Positions 38,448-48,278 are shown, numbered from the stretch's first letter. The stretch is DNA of 64,000 nucleotides from Cupriavidus consociatus (GCF_017814975.1 NZ_JAGIQA010000010.1:184549-248548); one strand, 5' to 3'. Numbers and translations: made by a program. The notes: a model not told the origin generated them from the letters alone.

Positions 38448-39923
38448 ATGCGGATACTATTCTGCTGCGAGTTCTATTACCCGAGTGTAGGCGGGGTCCA
38501 GGAAGTCATGCGCCACCTGGCCGAGCGGCTCGTGCAACGGGGCCATCACGTGACCGTTGCCACGACACGTCTGGCTGAGCGCGACTTCACCGAGCACAAC
38601 GGCGTGCACATCGTCGAGTTCGGCGTGACCGGCAACTCGGTGCGCGGCATGCACGGCGAAGTGGAGCGCTACCGGGACTTCGTGACGGCCTTTGATGGCG
38701 ATGCGCTGATGATCAAGGCTGCGCAGCAATGGACCTTCGACGCCCTGTGGCCTGTCCTCGACCTTATCCGCGTTCGCAAGGTGTTCATACCTTGCGGATT
38801 CTCCGGGCTATATGAGCCGTCCTACGCCGAGTACTTTGAAGCATTGCCGGATGTGCTGCGCAAGTTCGATCACCTGATCTTCTATGCTGAACGGTATCGG
38901 GATATCGACTTCGCGCGGCAGCATCACCTCGAGCATCACACCATCCTGCCAAACGGCGCGTGCGAGATCGAATTCTCGGTGCAACAGGACAAGATGTTCC
39001 GGCGGCGGCACAACATCCCGGCTAGCAGCTTCGTCTTCCTCACCGTCGGCAGCGTCACCGGCGTCAAGGGCCACAAGGAGATTGCCGAAGCGTTTGCCCG
39101 GCTGCGCAACGGGCGCCGCCATGTCACGCTGATCCTGAACGGCAATCCTCCACCAGCACCGGCGGTGGTGATTCCCGAGCCGGCGAATGAGGGGGCGGGG
39201 AGCAAGGAGTCGTCCGCCGCGGGTACGGCAGCGAAGCGATTGCTGGGCTCGCTCGGACGGCGCGTGCGTCGCGTGTCGGGACTTGCATGGCGTTCGTTTG
39301 GCGTCATCCGACGCGAAGGCTGGGCCGGCATCCGTACCCGCATCTATGCACTTGCAGCAGCGCAGCTTGAAGCTGCTGGGCACATCAACTGGCTGCCGGG
39401 CCGCATGCGCAAGGCTGCAGATCCCATTCGTTTTTGGGTGGATCGCGCCAGCGGGCAAGCGAACAAGCAAGTGCTGAAGATCAATCTGGGGCGTCAGGAA
39501 CTGGTCCAGGCCTACATGAACGCCGACCTGTTCGTGTTCGCATCGAATATCGAATACTCGCCTTTGGTCCTGTTCGAGACCGCTGCGGCGGGAACACCTT
39601 TCCTTTCGGTTCCCGTTGGCAACGCCGACGAGATCGCGCGGTGGACCGGTGGCGGTGTGATATGTCCCGCGCCCAAGGATGAGCGCGGCTATACCCGTGC
39701 AGTTCCGGAGCAGTTTGCGGCCGAGATGAAGCGTCTGATGGAGTCCCCCGCCCAGCTTGCGGAACTCGGCGACGTAGCGCGCGCGCGCTGGCAGCAGCAA
39801 TTCACTTGGGCACGAATAGCCGATCGCTACGAGGCGATCCTGCGTGGTGCGCAAGCTGTCGAAACGGAAGCAGTGTTGCCTTGCCGTCCCGATCATGATG
39901 GCTGTGTTCGCCTTCAGGGATGA
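38448..39923 (+). CDS. Glycosyltransferase family 4 with a central insert
   Basis: A 491-residue GT-B enzyme, about 100 residues longer than usual. The N-domain starts FYYPSVGGVQEVMRHLAERL. The C-domain begins VFLTVGSVTGVKGHKEIAEAF (195-215) but is interrupted at about residues 235-340 by an Ala/Arg-rich helical stretch with a flexible start (GAGSKESSAAGTAA). It resumes with ELVQAYMNADLFVFASNIEY and SPLVLFETAAAGTPFLS, the EX7E motif. The insert keeps the frame. AAGGGA precedes the ATG at 38448. Specificity unknown. Confidence 0.86.
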   Translation: MRILFCCEFYYPSVGGVQEVMRHLAERLVQRGHHVTVATTRLAERDFTEHNGVHIVEFGVTGNSVRGMHGEVERYRDFVTAFDGDALMIKAAQQWTFDALWPVLDLIRVRKVFIPCGFSGLYEPSYAEYFEALPDVLRKFDHLIFYAERYRDIDFARQHHLEHHTILPNGACEIEFSVQQDKMFRRRHNIPASSFVFLTVGSVTGVKGHKEIAEAFARLRNGRRHVTLILNGNPPPAPAVVIPEPANEGAGSKESSAAGTAAKRLLGSLGRRVRRVSGLAWRSFGVIRREGWAGIRTRIYALAAAQLEAAGHINWLPGRMRKAADPIRFWVDRASGQANKQVLKINLGRQELVQAYMNADLFVFASNIEYSPLVLFETAAAGTPFLSVPVGNADEIARWTGGGVICPAPKDERGYTRAVPEQFAAEMKRLMESPAQLAELGDVARARWQQQFTWARIADRYEAILRGAQAVETEAVLPCRPDHDGCVRLQG

Positions 39924-39946
39924 AGGCTGGAAAGGGTGGACCTACC

Positions 39947-40882
39947 ATGCGTAGTTGTGTAATTGGCGGTGCTGGTTTTATTGGCCAGTGGCTTGTACGG
40001 GAACTGCTTGCTTCAGGGCGGGACGTGCTTGTGCTGGGCCGGCGTGCAGAACGCCCTGCCGGCCTGTCTGACGCCGTCGCATATGGGTCGGTTGGCCAGG
40101 AAAACGTGAACTGGCTCGACAAGCTGGCGGGCGTCGACGAGGTGATCGACCTCGCCTACGCTACCGTGCCGCAGACCAGCTATGCCGATCCGGTGTTCGA
40201 CATCCTCGCCAACCTCCCGCCGACGGTCGGCCTACTGGAGGCGGCACGACAACTGCTGTTGCGTAAGCTGGTGGTGGTTTCCTCGGGAGGCACGGTCTAC
40301 GGGCATGCCGACAGGCTGCCGCTCGTGGAAACAAGCACCACCAACCCGGTCTCGCCATACGGCATCACCAAGCTTACGCAGGAGAAATATGCGCTGATGT
40401 TCCAGCGCCTGCATGGCATACCGGTGAGCATTGTCAGGCCCGCCAACGCATACGGCGTGGGGCAGAAGCCATTTACGGGCCAGGGCTTTATCGCGACGGC
40501 GATGGGAGCGATCCTGCAGCAGCAGGAAGTCACGGTATTTGGCGAGTCGGGCACGGTCCGTGACTACATCCACGTGGCGGATGTTGCCAGAGGCATCGTG
40601 GCGGTTTTGGAGAGCGGCGGAGTGGGTGAGATTTACAACATCGGTTCCGGCATCGGCCGGAACAACCGCGAGGTCCTTTCCGCCATCGAACCGATTGCAG
40701 CCAGACACGGGCTTTCGGTCAAGGTCCGTTTCGCGGAAGCGCGGCAGTTTGATGTTTCGGCCAACGTCCTCGACAGCGCCAAGCTTATGCGTTGCTCGGG
40801 GTGGCAGCCGAAGGAGAACTTCGATGCGGGGCTCGCTGCCATGTGGGCTGCTATCGCGAGCGATATGGGGTGGCAGCGCTGA
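39947..40882 (+). CDS. NAD-dependent epimerase/dehydratase (GalE-like)
   Basis: A 311-residue extended SDR: SCVIGGAGFIGQWLVREL (NAD site), VVVSSGGTVYGHADRLPL, and YGITKLTQEKYAL (YxxxK), with NAYGVGQKPFTGQGF and TVRDYIHVADVARG later. It resembles UDP-hexose 4-epimerases and related nucleotide-sugar enzymes; the substrate cannot be assigned. The ATG at 39947 has GGGTGG upstream and fits the family N-terminus; an ATG at 39920 overlapping the previous stop is the alternative. It shares TGATG with the next gene. Confidence 0.85.
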   Translation: MRSCVIGGAGFIGQWLVRELLASGRDVLVLGRRAERPAGLSDAVAYGSVGQENVNWLDKLAGVDEVIDLAYATVPQTSYADPVFDILANLPPTVGLLEAARQLLLRKLVVVSSGGTVYGHADRLPLVETSTTNPVSPYGITKLTQEKYALMFQRLHGIPVSIVRPANAYGVGQKPFTGQGFIATAMGAILQQQEVTVFGESGTVRDYIHVADVARGIVAVLESGGVGEIYNIGSGIGRNNREVLSAIEPIAARHGLSVKVRFAEARQFDVSANVLDSAKLMRCSGWQPKENFDAGLAAMWAAIASDMGWQR

Positions 40883-41772
40883 TGAATCAGGATTCCGGCA
40901 TGGCGCCCACTATCTCGATCCTGCTTCCGGCGTGGAACGCCGAGCAAACGCTTGCCTTGGCATTGCGCTCGCTGCTGGCGCAGACTTTTAGGGATTTCGA
41001 GGTTCTGGTTCTTGATGATGGTTCCGCCGACGGAACTGTGGCCGTGGCAAAAGGCATCGCCGATCCGCGCGTGCGGGTCATCGAGGACGGTCGCCGGTTG
41101 GGCCTTGCGCGCCGGCTAAACCTTGGCATCGATATGGCGCGCGGCCGCTATATTGCGCGCATGGACGCGGACGACGTGAGTTTTCCGGAGCGCTTCGCGC
41201 GACAGGTGGGCTTTCTCGATGCGCACCCGGATGTCGATCTGGTAGGTTGCCGTGCCGTGGCTTTCCGCAGCGATGGCGAAATCCTTGGGCTGCTGCCATT
41301 TGCCGGTTCGCATGAAGCCATGTGCGCGCGCCCGTGGCGAGGCATCCCGTTACCTCACCCGGGCTGGATGGGACGCCGTGAGTGGTTTATCCGCTATCAC
41401 TACGGCTTGCCTGAAGTCATGCGCGCGGAAGATCAGGAACTGCTGTTGCGAAGCCATGCCGAAAGCCGCTTTGCATGCTTGGAAGAGGTACTGCTGGGGT
41501 ATCGTCAGGGAAGCTTCAACCTGCGCAAGACCCTGCTGGCACGTCGATCGCTGCTGGCCGCACAGCTCAGGTATTTCGTCGGGCAGCGCCAGATGTCGTA
41601 TGCGCTCGGCGCACTCGCGCTGACTGCCGCGCGCGTTGCCGTGGACGTGCTGGCCTCCTTGCCGCGTGCAGACAGGCTTTACTTCGTGCGCATGTCGGAG
41701 CGACCGCCATCGGAAGCTGTCCGGATACTGCGCAGCAGCCTGGATCGATGTGACGCGCTTTCGCGCGCATAG
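40882..41772 (+). CDS. Glycosyltransferase family 2
   Basis: A 296-residue GT-A enzyme (ISILLPAWNAEQTLALALRS; YIARMDADDVSFPERFARQV; LPHPGWMGRREWF, then AEDQELLLR as the likely catalytic-base region). It is paralogous to the gene at 37433. It is the last plus-strand gene of the series and ends 30 bases from the convergent minus-strand operon; no clear terminator hairpin was seen in that gap. Confidence 0.88.
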   Translation: MNQDSGMAPTISILLPAWNAEQTLALALRSLLAQTFRDFEVLVLDDGSADGTVAVAKGIADPRVRVIEDGRRLGLARRLNLGIDMARGRYIARMDADDVSFPERFARQVGFLDAHPDVDLVGCRAVAFRSDGEILGLLPFAGSHEAMCARPWRGIPLPHPGWMGRREWFIRYHYGLPEVMRAEDQELLLRSHAESRFACLEEVLLGYRQGSFNLRKTLLARRSLLAAQLRYFVGQRQMSYALGALALTAARVAVDVLASLPRADRLYFVRMSERPPSEAVRILRSSLDRCDALSRA

Positions 41773-41802
41773 GCCCAGCTGAATTTGCGGGGTGGACGCA
41801 GC

Positions 41803-42702
41803 CTATGCCCGTCCCATGACACGGCGCGCGATGACGCGACTTGCACGCGACAGCGCTGCGCTCACCCGGCCTTCGACATACCAGCACAGCATCAGCGCGG
41901 CATTGCAGCGGGCGTCGGCCTGCTTTAGCGCCTTGCGATTCTTGAGCAGGAACCGCGCAGTGTTGTACAGCGCATAGGCTTCATAGGAAAGGCGCCCGCG
42001 TCCCCGGGCGCCGCCGGTTGCCTGCGAGGGCGGCAGGTTGATCTGCAGCGCCCGCGGCTCGTACGTGATCCTGCATCCCCGTGCGCGCGAACGCACCAGG
42101 AAATCGGTTTCTTCACGATAGCAGTTGCCGACGTATTGCGTGTCGAAGTCAATTGCCTTGGCTGCTTCAGTGCGGATCAGGAATGATGCATGGCAGACCG
42201 GCACTTCGAGCGGGCCGTGTGCCAGTGCCGCAAAGTCAAACTCCAGCCTGCTCAGGTTGACCACTTGGTCGACCGTGAATGCGGTCTTGCGCCGGGCGAT
42301 GACGGCGGCCTCGGTATCCTTGTCGTCGCAAAGGTAGAGCGCGGATGCCCCAACGATATCGCTTGAGGTTTCTCTTGCCGTCTGCAGGAGGATGGCCAGA
42401 GCGCCCGGGCTCAGCATCGAGTCATCGTCACCGAAATAGACGAATTCAGTGCGCGCGAGTGCCTTGCCCCGGTTCTTGGAGGTGGTTTGCTTTCCGTTGA
42501 CGTCGTTGCGCAAATACGTCACCTGCGGAAAACGCTCCATTAGCTGCTTCGCCACGCGAGACGTATCGTCCGGCGAACAATCGTCCACGAGAACCAGCTG
42601 TGCTACTTCAGGCTGGAGGTAGGAAGGAATCGTCCGCTCAAGCAGATGGGCGCGCTTGTAGGTTGGGACGACGACGGTTACCTTAGGCAGGCTGTCTGAC
42701 AT
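41803..42702 (-). CDS. Glycosyltransferase family 2
   Basis: A 299-residue GT-A enzyme (VTVVVPTYKRAHLLERTIPS; FVYFGDDDSMLSPGALAIL with the metal-binding DDD; YREETDFLVRSRARG). The ATG at 42702 is preferred: AAGG stands just upstream and the family N-terminus begins five residues later. It overlaps the end of the polymerase gene by 20 bases and is the last gene of the minus-strand operon 48278-41803. Confidence 0.88.
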   Translation of the reverse strand: MSDSLPKVTVVVPTYKRAHLLERTIPSYLQPEVAQLVLVDDCSPDDTSRVAKQLMERFPQVTYLRNDVNGKQTTSKNRGKALARTEFVYFGDDDSMLSPGALAILLQTARETSSDIVGASALYLCDDKDTEAAVIARRKTAFTVDQVVNLSRLEFDFAALAHGPLEVPVCHASFLIRTEAAKAIDFDTQYVGNCYREETDFLVRSRARGCRITYEPRALQINLPPSQATGGARGRGRLSYEAYALYNTARFLLKNRKALKQADARCNAALMLCWYVEGRVSAALSRASRVIARRVMGRA

Positions 42703-44035
42703 GAACCTTGGCGATAACGTGGACGAGTGCGGCAAACAGTGCGGCCTTGAGCAGCGGCACCACGAAGAACAGTTGGTTCTCGCGCGGCACCAAGAGGAAG
42801 AACGGCAGTGTAGCGGCAAAAACAAACAAGCCACGCTGTGACATCTGTGCGGCGCGATAGAGCAAGCGCAGGCAGCCTCCTGTGAACAATCCGGCAACGA
42901 GCGGTCCAAACAATGGCGAGTAGAGCATCGACTCCGCCACCGCCGAGCCGCCCATGCCCTTGCCGTTCAAGTACATTTCTGCGTCGACGATAAAGGACAC
43001 GCGGTGCGCGAGGCTTGCTGTTTGATGCGCAAAATCCAGGGTTTGTCCCAGCGGGAGATCGCCAAGATAGCGGTGGTAGCCATCAATACACAGGGCAAAT
43101 GTCGACCGGACGCCGTCGACAAAGGGAACGAATGACGCCAGGTTCTTCAACGTCGAGACTACGAAAATAAGGCTGACACCCTGGCCGTAGAAAAAGCCAA
43201 AGAATGCCTCAAACGGGTCGGCTGAAATAGCGGTCGCAACAGGCATACCCATGCGGACGCGCCCGACGATGTCGGCGACCAGGGCCATTCCGATTGCCGC
43301 GCACCCTGCTTTCCACAATGACACCTTGATCTGCTGTGTCGTAACGAAGAGCCAGGTCAAGGCGATGACCTGCGCCATCGGGATTCCGCGCGCTCCCTTG
43401 AACATGTCCAGTAGACAGAGTAGCAGCCCAACACCGTATGCCATGAACGCCAAGCGCAGTCGGGGACGCGAGGCCAGGAAGGCAAACACGCAGAGTACAA
43501 GCCAGCCGCCAAGCGCATAAGGCAAGCCGCCAGGGCCGCCATACTTGTAGAGCGCGAGATAGTCGCCGCTCCTCCATGTGCCAATATTGACATACACGCG
43601 ATAAAGCGTGAACGGCAAGAACACCAGGCCGGCCCGCAAGGCAAAGGTGCCGAGATACTCGTCCCGGCGCTGCATGAGTTCGCCGAGCTTGCCTGCGGTA
43701 AGCGCGATTCCACAAAGGAACAAGCAAATGGCGGACAGGGCCTTGGATACGAGCACTTCGTCCATCGGGCCCATCAGGAACCAGTCGCCATAGCGGTAGT
43801 CCGCCCAACCAGAGATATAGGTGATGAGGAAGCGGCTCACCAGAAACAGGCTGGTCGTGAGACACAACAGCAACGCCGGATTGAACCTGCTCGAAGAGGC
43901 TTGGCTTGCCCTGTGCACGCATAGAAAGAATGTCAGCGCGGTGAGCGGTGCCTGCCAGCTGAGCACGCCATAGGCGCCGCTGACCAGGTTAGCAATGGCA
44001 AGCACCAGTATTGCCGCAAAGGAATAATTAGGCAT
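42683..44035 (-). CDS. wzy: O-antigen/oligosaccharide repeat-unit polymerase (Wzy-like)
   Basis: A 450-residue, highly hydrophobic protein with about ten to twelve membrane segments (for example SAICLFLCGIALTAG, LPYALGGWLVLCVFAFLAS, FMAYGVGLLLCLLDMFKGA) and a larger loop containing HRYLGDLPLGQTLDFAH and YLNGKGMGGSAVAE near residues 340-385. This topology, and its place directly beside wzx, fits a Wzy polymerase; Wzy proteins share little sequence, so the call is structural. AAGGA lies before the ATG. Confidence 0.8.
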   Translation of the reverse strand: MPNYSFAAILVLAIANLVSGAYGVLSWQAPLTALTFFLCVHRASQASSSRFNPALLLCLTTSLFLVSRFLITYISGWADYRYGDWFLMGPMDEVLVSKALSAICLFLCGIALTAGKLGELMQRRDEYLGTFALRAGLVFLPFTLYRVYVNIGTWRSGDYLALYKYGGPGGLPYALGGWLVLCVFAFLASRPRLRLAFMAYGVGLLLCLLDMFKGARGIPMAQVIALTWLFVTTQQIKVSLWKAGCAAIGMALVADIVGRVRMGMPVATAISADPFEAFFGFFYGQGVSLIFVVSTLKNLASFVPFVDGVRSTFALCIDGYHRYLGDLPLGQTLDFAHQTASLAHRVSFIVDAEMYLNGKGMGGSAVAESMLYSPLFGPLVAGLFTGGCLRLLYRAAQMSQRGLFVFAATLPFFLLVPRENQLFFVVPLLKAALFAALVHVIAKVHVRQPA

Positions 44036-45263
44036 CCTGGGTCCTTAGGAATAAGACGAGTGCAACAGACAGGAGGATGAGGTTCGCGATGGCGTATGCC
44101 ATTGCCGCACCAGGCAGGCCGGCCATGCCTGTGAGTATGTATGTGGCCACCACGAAGCAGCCCGAAAAGGCCAGTTCGAGAGCCCAGGAAAGGCGAAGAT
44201 TCCTTTGATAGATAAAGAATGCCACCAACGGCATTGCCAGAGCCTTGAATGCATCCCCGAGCAACTCGATCCACAGCAGTGGCGAAATGCCGGCATATTC
44301 TTCAGAGTACAGAATCCTGACGACGATGTCCGCGCCGCCCCACAGGATCGTTACGCCAACCGCAAAACCCGCTGCCACCAGCAATCCATAAGCTGGCAGC
44401 TTGGCTTTCAGCGCGAGACGGGGCGTGCTGCTGCGGAATACTTCCGGCAGCAGCACAAAGCTGACCACAGCCTGTGCCATCGCGATTACCGCGTCCGAGA
44501 TGCGGAACATCCCTTGCCACAGGCCTGCCGCTTCCGGGCTCACCTGCAACGACACGATCTGTCGCACCGCGATGACAGCCGCTGTACCGACGACTGCAGG
44601 CGCCAGGGCAATCGCCACATATGGTGCCAGGGAACGCGCGGCAGCCAGTCCTTCGCCAGTCCGCGCGGCCCCGGCGTGCCAGCGGGTACGAGTGCCGGTA
44701 GCCACCGCGATCCAGATCACCAGCGTTGCGGCGAAGCCGGCAACCATCGCATGAACTGCACTTTGCACCGAGCCCGGGGTGACGAATATCCAGTAACTCA
44801 ATAGTCCCGTGACGCCGGAGAACGCCACCACCATGGCATTGAGGCGTGAACGGCCCTGTGCGAGAACTGTGGACTGGATCTGCAAGGCAAGGCCGGCAAG
44901 CAATGCCAGCGCCAGGGCCGCGGCCGGCCCCAGTGCCATGGCACCGCTGACAATGCCAATCTGCCGGAATGTCGCATGCCAGATGGCAATGATCACTGGT
45001 ACGCCCAGCGCAAACAGCATCCCGCCAGTCAGCCAGCGGGCGCGGGCCCGTGCGTCTTGCGACGGCGCGGAAAGCTGCGCGACGAGACCCTGCGAGATGC
45101 CACCATTCGCAAATGTGGTGTAGAGGGTGGCAAGGCTGAAGACATTACCCCACACACCGAAAGCGGCCGGGCCCAGTTGTGTGGACAGTATCTTGTTGGC
45201 GGCAAGGCCGCAAAGCAACTTCAGGAGAACGCCCAGACCCGAGATCAGCGCGTTCAATGCCAT
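44028..45263 (-). CDS. wzx: Polysaccharide flippase (Wzx-like)
   Basis: A 411-residue MATE/PST-type membrane protein with about twelve segments. It begins with the typical entry LLKLLCGLAANKILSTQLGP, then FGVWGNVFSLATLY, and ends IANLILLSVALVLFLRT. It would move undecaprenyl-linked repeat units to the periplasmic face for the adjacent polymerase. It overlaps its neighbours by 8 and 10 bases. Confidence 0.85.
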   Translation of the reverse strand: MALNALISGLGVLLKLLCGLAANKILSTQLGPAAFGVWGNVFSLATLYTTFANGGISQGLVAQLSAPSQDARARARWLTGGMLFALGVPVIIAIWHATFRQIGIVSGAMALGPAAALALALLAGLALQIQSTVLAQGRSRLNAMVVAFSGVTGLLSYWIFVTPGSVQSAVHAMVAGFAATLVIWIAVATGTRTRWHAGAARTGEGLAAARSLAPYVAIALAPAVVGTAAVIAVRQIVSLQVSPEAAGLWQGMFRISDAVIAMAQAVVSFVLLPEVFRSSTPRLALKAKLPAYGLLVAAGFAVGVTILWGGADIVVRILYSEEYAGISPLLWIELLGDAFKALAMPLVAFFIYQRNLRLSWALELAFSGCFVVATYILTGMAGLPGAAMAYAIANLILLSVALVLFLRTQDA

Positions 45264-46078
45264 GGAGGCGATGCCAGTGTCTGTAGGGGACTTGAGACGC
45301 GGGCCACCAGTCGCGAGGTCATGGCGTTAAACAGGTAACTCGCAAGGAAAAATGCGGACGTAATCTTGCCGAACCCCTCCATCGTGCGCATGATGAACCA
45401 GACGGAGTGCGCGGAACGGAATTTGTTCGAGGAGAACGAACGCTTGCGTACACGGTACCAGGCCAGCGCCTTGGGCAGTCGCTCTCCGCGCAGGCCACCC
45501 TTGATAAGTATCGCCCAGGCGGCAAAGTCCTCCGCGACCAGGCCAGGTGGCATGGCGGGGAAAACGCCGTCGCCGGCAATTTTCCGCTTGAGCATAACCG
45601 CCAGGCATCCGATACCGCGTCGTGCATTATGGGAAAATAATGTCAGCCGGTTTGGTCCGCAAATCTTTGATAATGGGCGGCCGCTGCCGTCTTCAAATGG
45701 AATATAGTCGTGATAACTGAAATCCAGGTCATGACTGCGCATGAACCTGACTTGCTGTTCCAGCTTGTCGGCATCCCAGATGTCGTCGGCATCGAGAAAG
45801 GCAATATACTCTCCCGTTGCGGCCGCAATTCCGGTATTGCGCGCACGTGCGGGACCATATGCAGTGGGGTTGGTAATAACACGGATGCGCGGATCGGATG
45901 CAGCAAGGCGAGCGAGGACGGCGGCCGTCTCGCCATTTGAGCCATCATCGACCAAAATCCATTCGAAATCGGTGAGGCTCTGCTGAAAAATCGAACTGGC
46001 GGTCGCGCCAATATACTTCCCGTCATTATGAACGGGCGTAATGACGCTAACCAGTCTGTTCGCGCTCGGTGTGATCAT
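45254..46078 (-). CDS. Glycosyltransferase family 2
   Basis: A 274-residue GT-A enzyme (VSVITPVHNDGKYIGATASS; YIAFLDADDIWDADKLEQQV with the DXD metal motif; HDYIPFEDGSG; GLVAEDFAAWA). Near the typical WcaA/EpsE size. Start and stop overlap the genes on each side (ATGA with the upstream GT4), so it is part of the compact wzx/wzy operon. Confidence 0.88.
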   Translation of the reverse strand: MITPSANRLVSVITPVHNDGKYIGATASSIFQQSLTDFEWILVDDGSNGETAAVLARLAASDPRIRVITNPTAYGPARARNTGIAAATGEYIAFLDADDIWDADKLEQQVRFMRSHDLDFSYHDYIPFEDGSGRPLSKICGPNRLTLFSHNARRGIGCLAVMLKRKIAGDGVFPAMPPGLVAEDFAAWAILIKGGLRGERLPKALAWYRVRKRSFSSNKFRSAHSVWFIMRTMEGFGKITSAFFLASYLFNAMTSRLVARVSSPLQTLASPPWH

Positions 46079-47232
46079 TGTGCAAGGAGAAGCAGTTCCA
46101 GTCGACGGGTCTGCGATGCCTGCGAGTATAAAGCATCGAATGCAGCGAATGCTGCATTTCTCAGGGAGGCCCGATCGCCGGTTTGTAAGATTCTGTGAAG
46201 GTTCTGTGTCATTTCAGCCACATCTTCCACCACGCAAATAGCTTGACGATAGCGGTCGTCGGAGAGCATCGCCTCATATCCGACGGCTGCGTTGGGCATG
46301 CAGATCACCGGAAGGCCGAAGGACAAAGCTTCGGCTACCTTGGTCTTCATGCCGCTGCCCCAACTCACGGGGGCGAGGTAAACGCTTGCGGAGGCAAAGG
46401 CAGCAGACATACGGCCCGGTTCGGGACTGTCGATGACATGCAGCCACGGGTAAGGCTCGGCCATTTCGGCTGCACGCGCGCCCGCAACAACAAACTGGAC
46501 GGTCGAACCGCTGTCGGTGAACGTCTTTGCCACGTCGGCAAAGTGTCGCAACGCGGTTTGGTTCGGCGCAAAGCCGAAGTGGGCAGTGAACAATACTTTT
46601 GCAGGCCGATGCGTGTTCGCCCTTCCGATCATCTCGGGCACCCCGCGAGACAGTGAGATGGGCAATATGCCGGTACGCGCCGGTATGCCATATTCGCTAG
46701 CGAACAGTGAGCGATCGGCCTCCGTGATAAAGGTCATGAAATCGGCGGAGCGGCTCGGGGCCTCGGCGTGGCGAATCAGCTGGGTGTCCAGTGCGTCGCA
46801 CACTCTCTGTAACAAATTTTCGCCTCTGTGCTGGCCCTTCAGCACAGCTTCCACATTGTCGCTCAGAATCCCGAATGTCTTGCCTGGCACCTCTTTTCGG
46901 ATGCCGGACATGAGCCGGCCCAGGCGCGAGTTGTGGAACAGTATGACGTCCGCCTCGCGCGCCTCGCGCGCTAACTTGCTGCGGTATGTCATCAAGTAGG
47001 TGGGACAAAGCCCCAGGCGTGCCACTATGTCCCTGAGCTTGTTCTTTTTCAGGTAGATGCGCTTGCAGGAAGCGGGAAATTCGAATTTTTCCACGCTACC
47101 CATCGACTTGCTCATCACTGTAAGCCGGCTAACGGTGGGCGATGCGCATAGCGCCTGGGCCAGAGACCGAAGATAGAGGCCACCGCCGGAAAGCTCCTGA
47201 AGCCCATTGGGTGAAATCAGCAGGACGTTCAC
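46075..47232 (-). CDS. Glycosyltransferase family 4 (GT-B)
   Basis: A 385-residue GT-B protein. The N-domain starts NVLLISPNGLQELSGGGLYL; the C-domain has AKVLFTAHFGFAPNQTALRHF and APVSWGSGMKTKVAEALSFG, a Glyco_trans_1_4-type end where the first Glu of EX7E is replaced by Gly-Ser-Gly. Start is GTG, overlapping the stop of the upstream gene (GTGA), with no good ribosome binding site, so translation is probably coupled. Confidence 0.82.
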   Translation of the reverse strand: MNVLLISPNGLQELSGGGLYLRSLAQALCASPTVSRLTVMSKSMGSVEKFEFPASCKRIYLKKNKLRDIVARLGLCPTYLMTYRSKLAREAREADVILFHNSRLGRLMSGIRKEVPGKTFGILSDNVEAVLKGQHRGENLLQRVCDALDTQLIRHAEAPSRSADFMTFITEADRSLFASEYGIPARTGILPISLSRGVPEMIGRANTHRPAKVLFTAHFGFAPNQTALRHFADVAKTFTDSGSTVQFVVAGARAAEMAEPYPWLHVIDSPEPGRMSAAFASASVYLAPVSWGSGMKTKVAEALSFGLPVICMPNAAVGYEAMLSDDRYRQAICVVEDVAEMTQNLHRILQTGDRASLRNAAFAAFDALYSQASQTRRLELLLLAQ

Positions 47233-48278
47233 GAATTTTTCAGCTGAAGTTGTGCGCGAATCTGGTTGCAGAAGCGCTCGATGGAAAAAGAAGTCTGAAT
47301 GAATGCGTGCATGGCGCCGGGATCACTATTCTGTCGCAGACGCTCAAAAATCGGCGTAGTTTGCCGGATGAATTCCTGGCTGTCTGTCGGCAGTTCGCTG
47401 ACCCAGGGCAGGCCGCATCGCAAGAACACGTCGCAGGCGCCGACGCGGGTGCCCAACACGCTGACGCCGGAAGCGAGCGCCTCGAGCGTGACGAGTTCGA
47501 ACCCTTCGAACAGGGACGGCAGCACCATGACGTCAATCATGTCGTAGAACGTTGACATCTGATTTGGCAGAAGGCCAGGAAGGATTTTGATGCCCGGAAC
47601 GTCCTTCAGTGCGGGTGGTACCTGGCTGGTCGTCGCAATGACCAGTTGCATGTCCGGCCGGGTGCCGACCCATCGCGCAATTTCAATCAGGTATGGCAAG
47701 CCTTTGCCATATTCAAGCCGCCCGGCAAAGCCAAGCCGGACGACGCCGTCGGTGAATTTCTGTCTGGCGTGGAACAGCGAGGCATCGATGCCATTGTGTA
47801 TCACAAGGCACTTTTCGGCGGGTACGCGGTGATGATCGACGCACAGATCGCGTACAGCTTCGGAAACGCAAATTACCTTTTGGGCAAAATGCATGGTGAG
47901 ACCTTCGAGGCGCGCCAGGATGTGCATTCCCAGAAAACGGTTGCCCGACTTGGCGAGGGCACGAATATAGCCGGCGGCAGATCCGTGGACGATTACCGCA
48001 TCGGCCGGGTAGAGCGGCGTGTACGAGGAATTTGAAATGGTCAGGAACTTGCCGCCGAATAATCTTTTCACCCATAGCCACAGGGAGGCAGCGACCGGAA
48101 AGGCGAACTGTGCAAGCCGCGTACCGCGCAGGAATTGTGGTAAAACCATGGTTTCGTCGACCAGGGTTACTTTGGCGCCATATGTGGCCAGATCATTCTG
48201 GAGCAGTTGTACGACGCGCTCGACGCCGCCCATGTTATTTACCCCGTTACGCGATACAAGAAAAATAGGCGAGAGCAT
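47229..48278 (-). CDS. Glycosyltransferase family 4
   Basis: A 349-residue GT4 enzyme: GVNNMGGVERVVQLLQNDLA, ICVSEAVRDLC, LVIHNGIDASLF, LGFAGRLEYGKGLPYLIEIA, and LPSLFEGFELVTLEALASG (EX7E). It is first in the minus-strand operon. The ATG at 48278 was chosen; a TTG at 48308 in frame is weaker. Its promoter must lie in the 195-base region shared with wecA. Confidence 0.86.
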   Translation of the reverse strand: MLSPIFLVSRNGVNNMGGVERVVQLLQNDLATYGAKVTLVDETMVLPQFLRGTRLAQFAFPVAASLWLWVKRLFGGKFLTISNSSYTPLYPADAVIVHGSAAGYIRALAKSGNRFLGMHILARLEGLTMHFAQKVICVSEAVRDLCVDHHRVPAEKCLVIHNGIDASLFHARQKFTDGVVRLGFAGRLEYGKGLPYLIEIARWVGTRPDMQLVIATTSQVPPALKDVPGIKILPGLLPNQMSTFYDMIDVMVLPSLFEGFELVTLEALASGVSVLGTRVGACDVFLRCGLPWVSELPTDSQEFIRQTTPIFERLRQNSDPGAMHAFIQTSFSIERFCNQIRAQLQLKNS

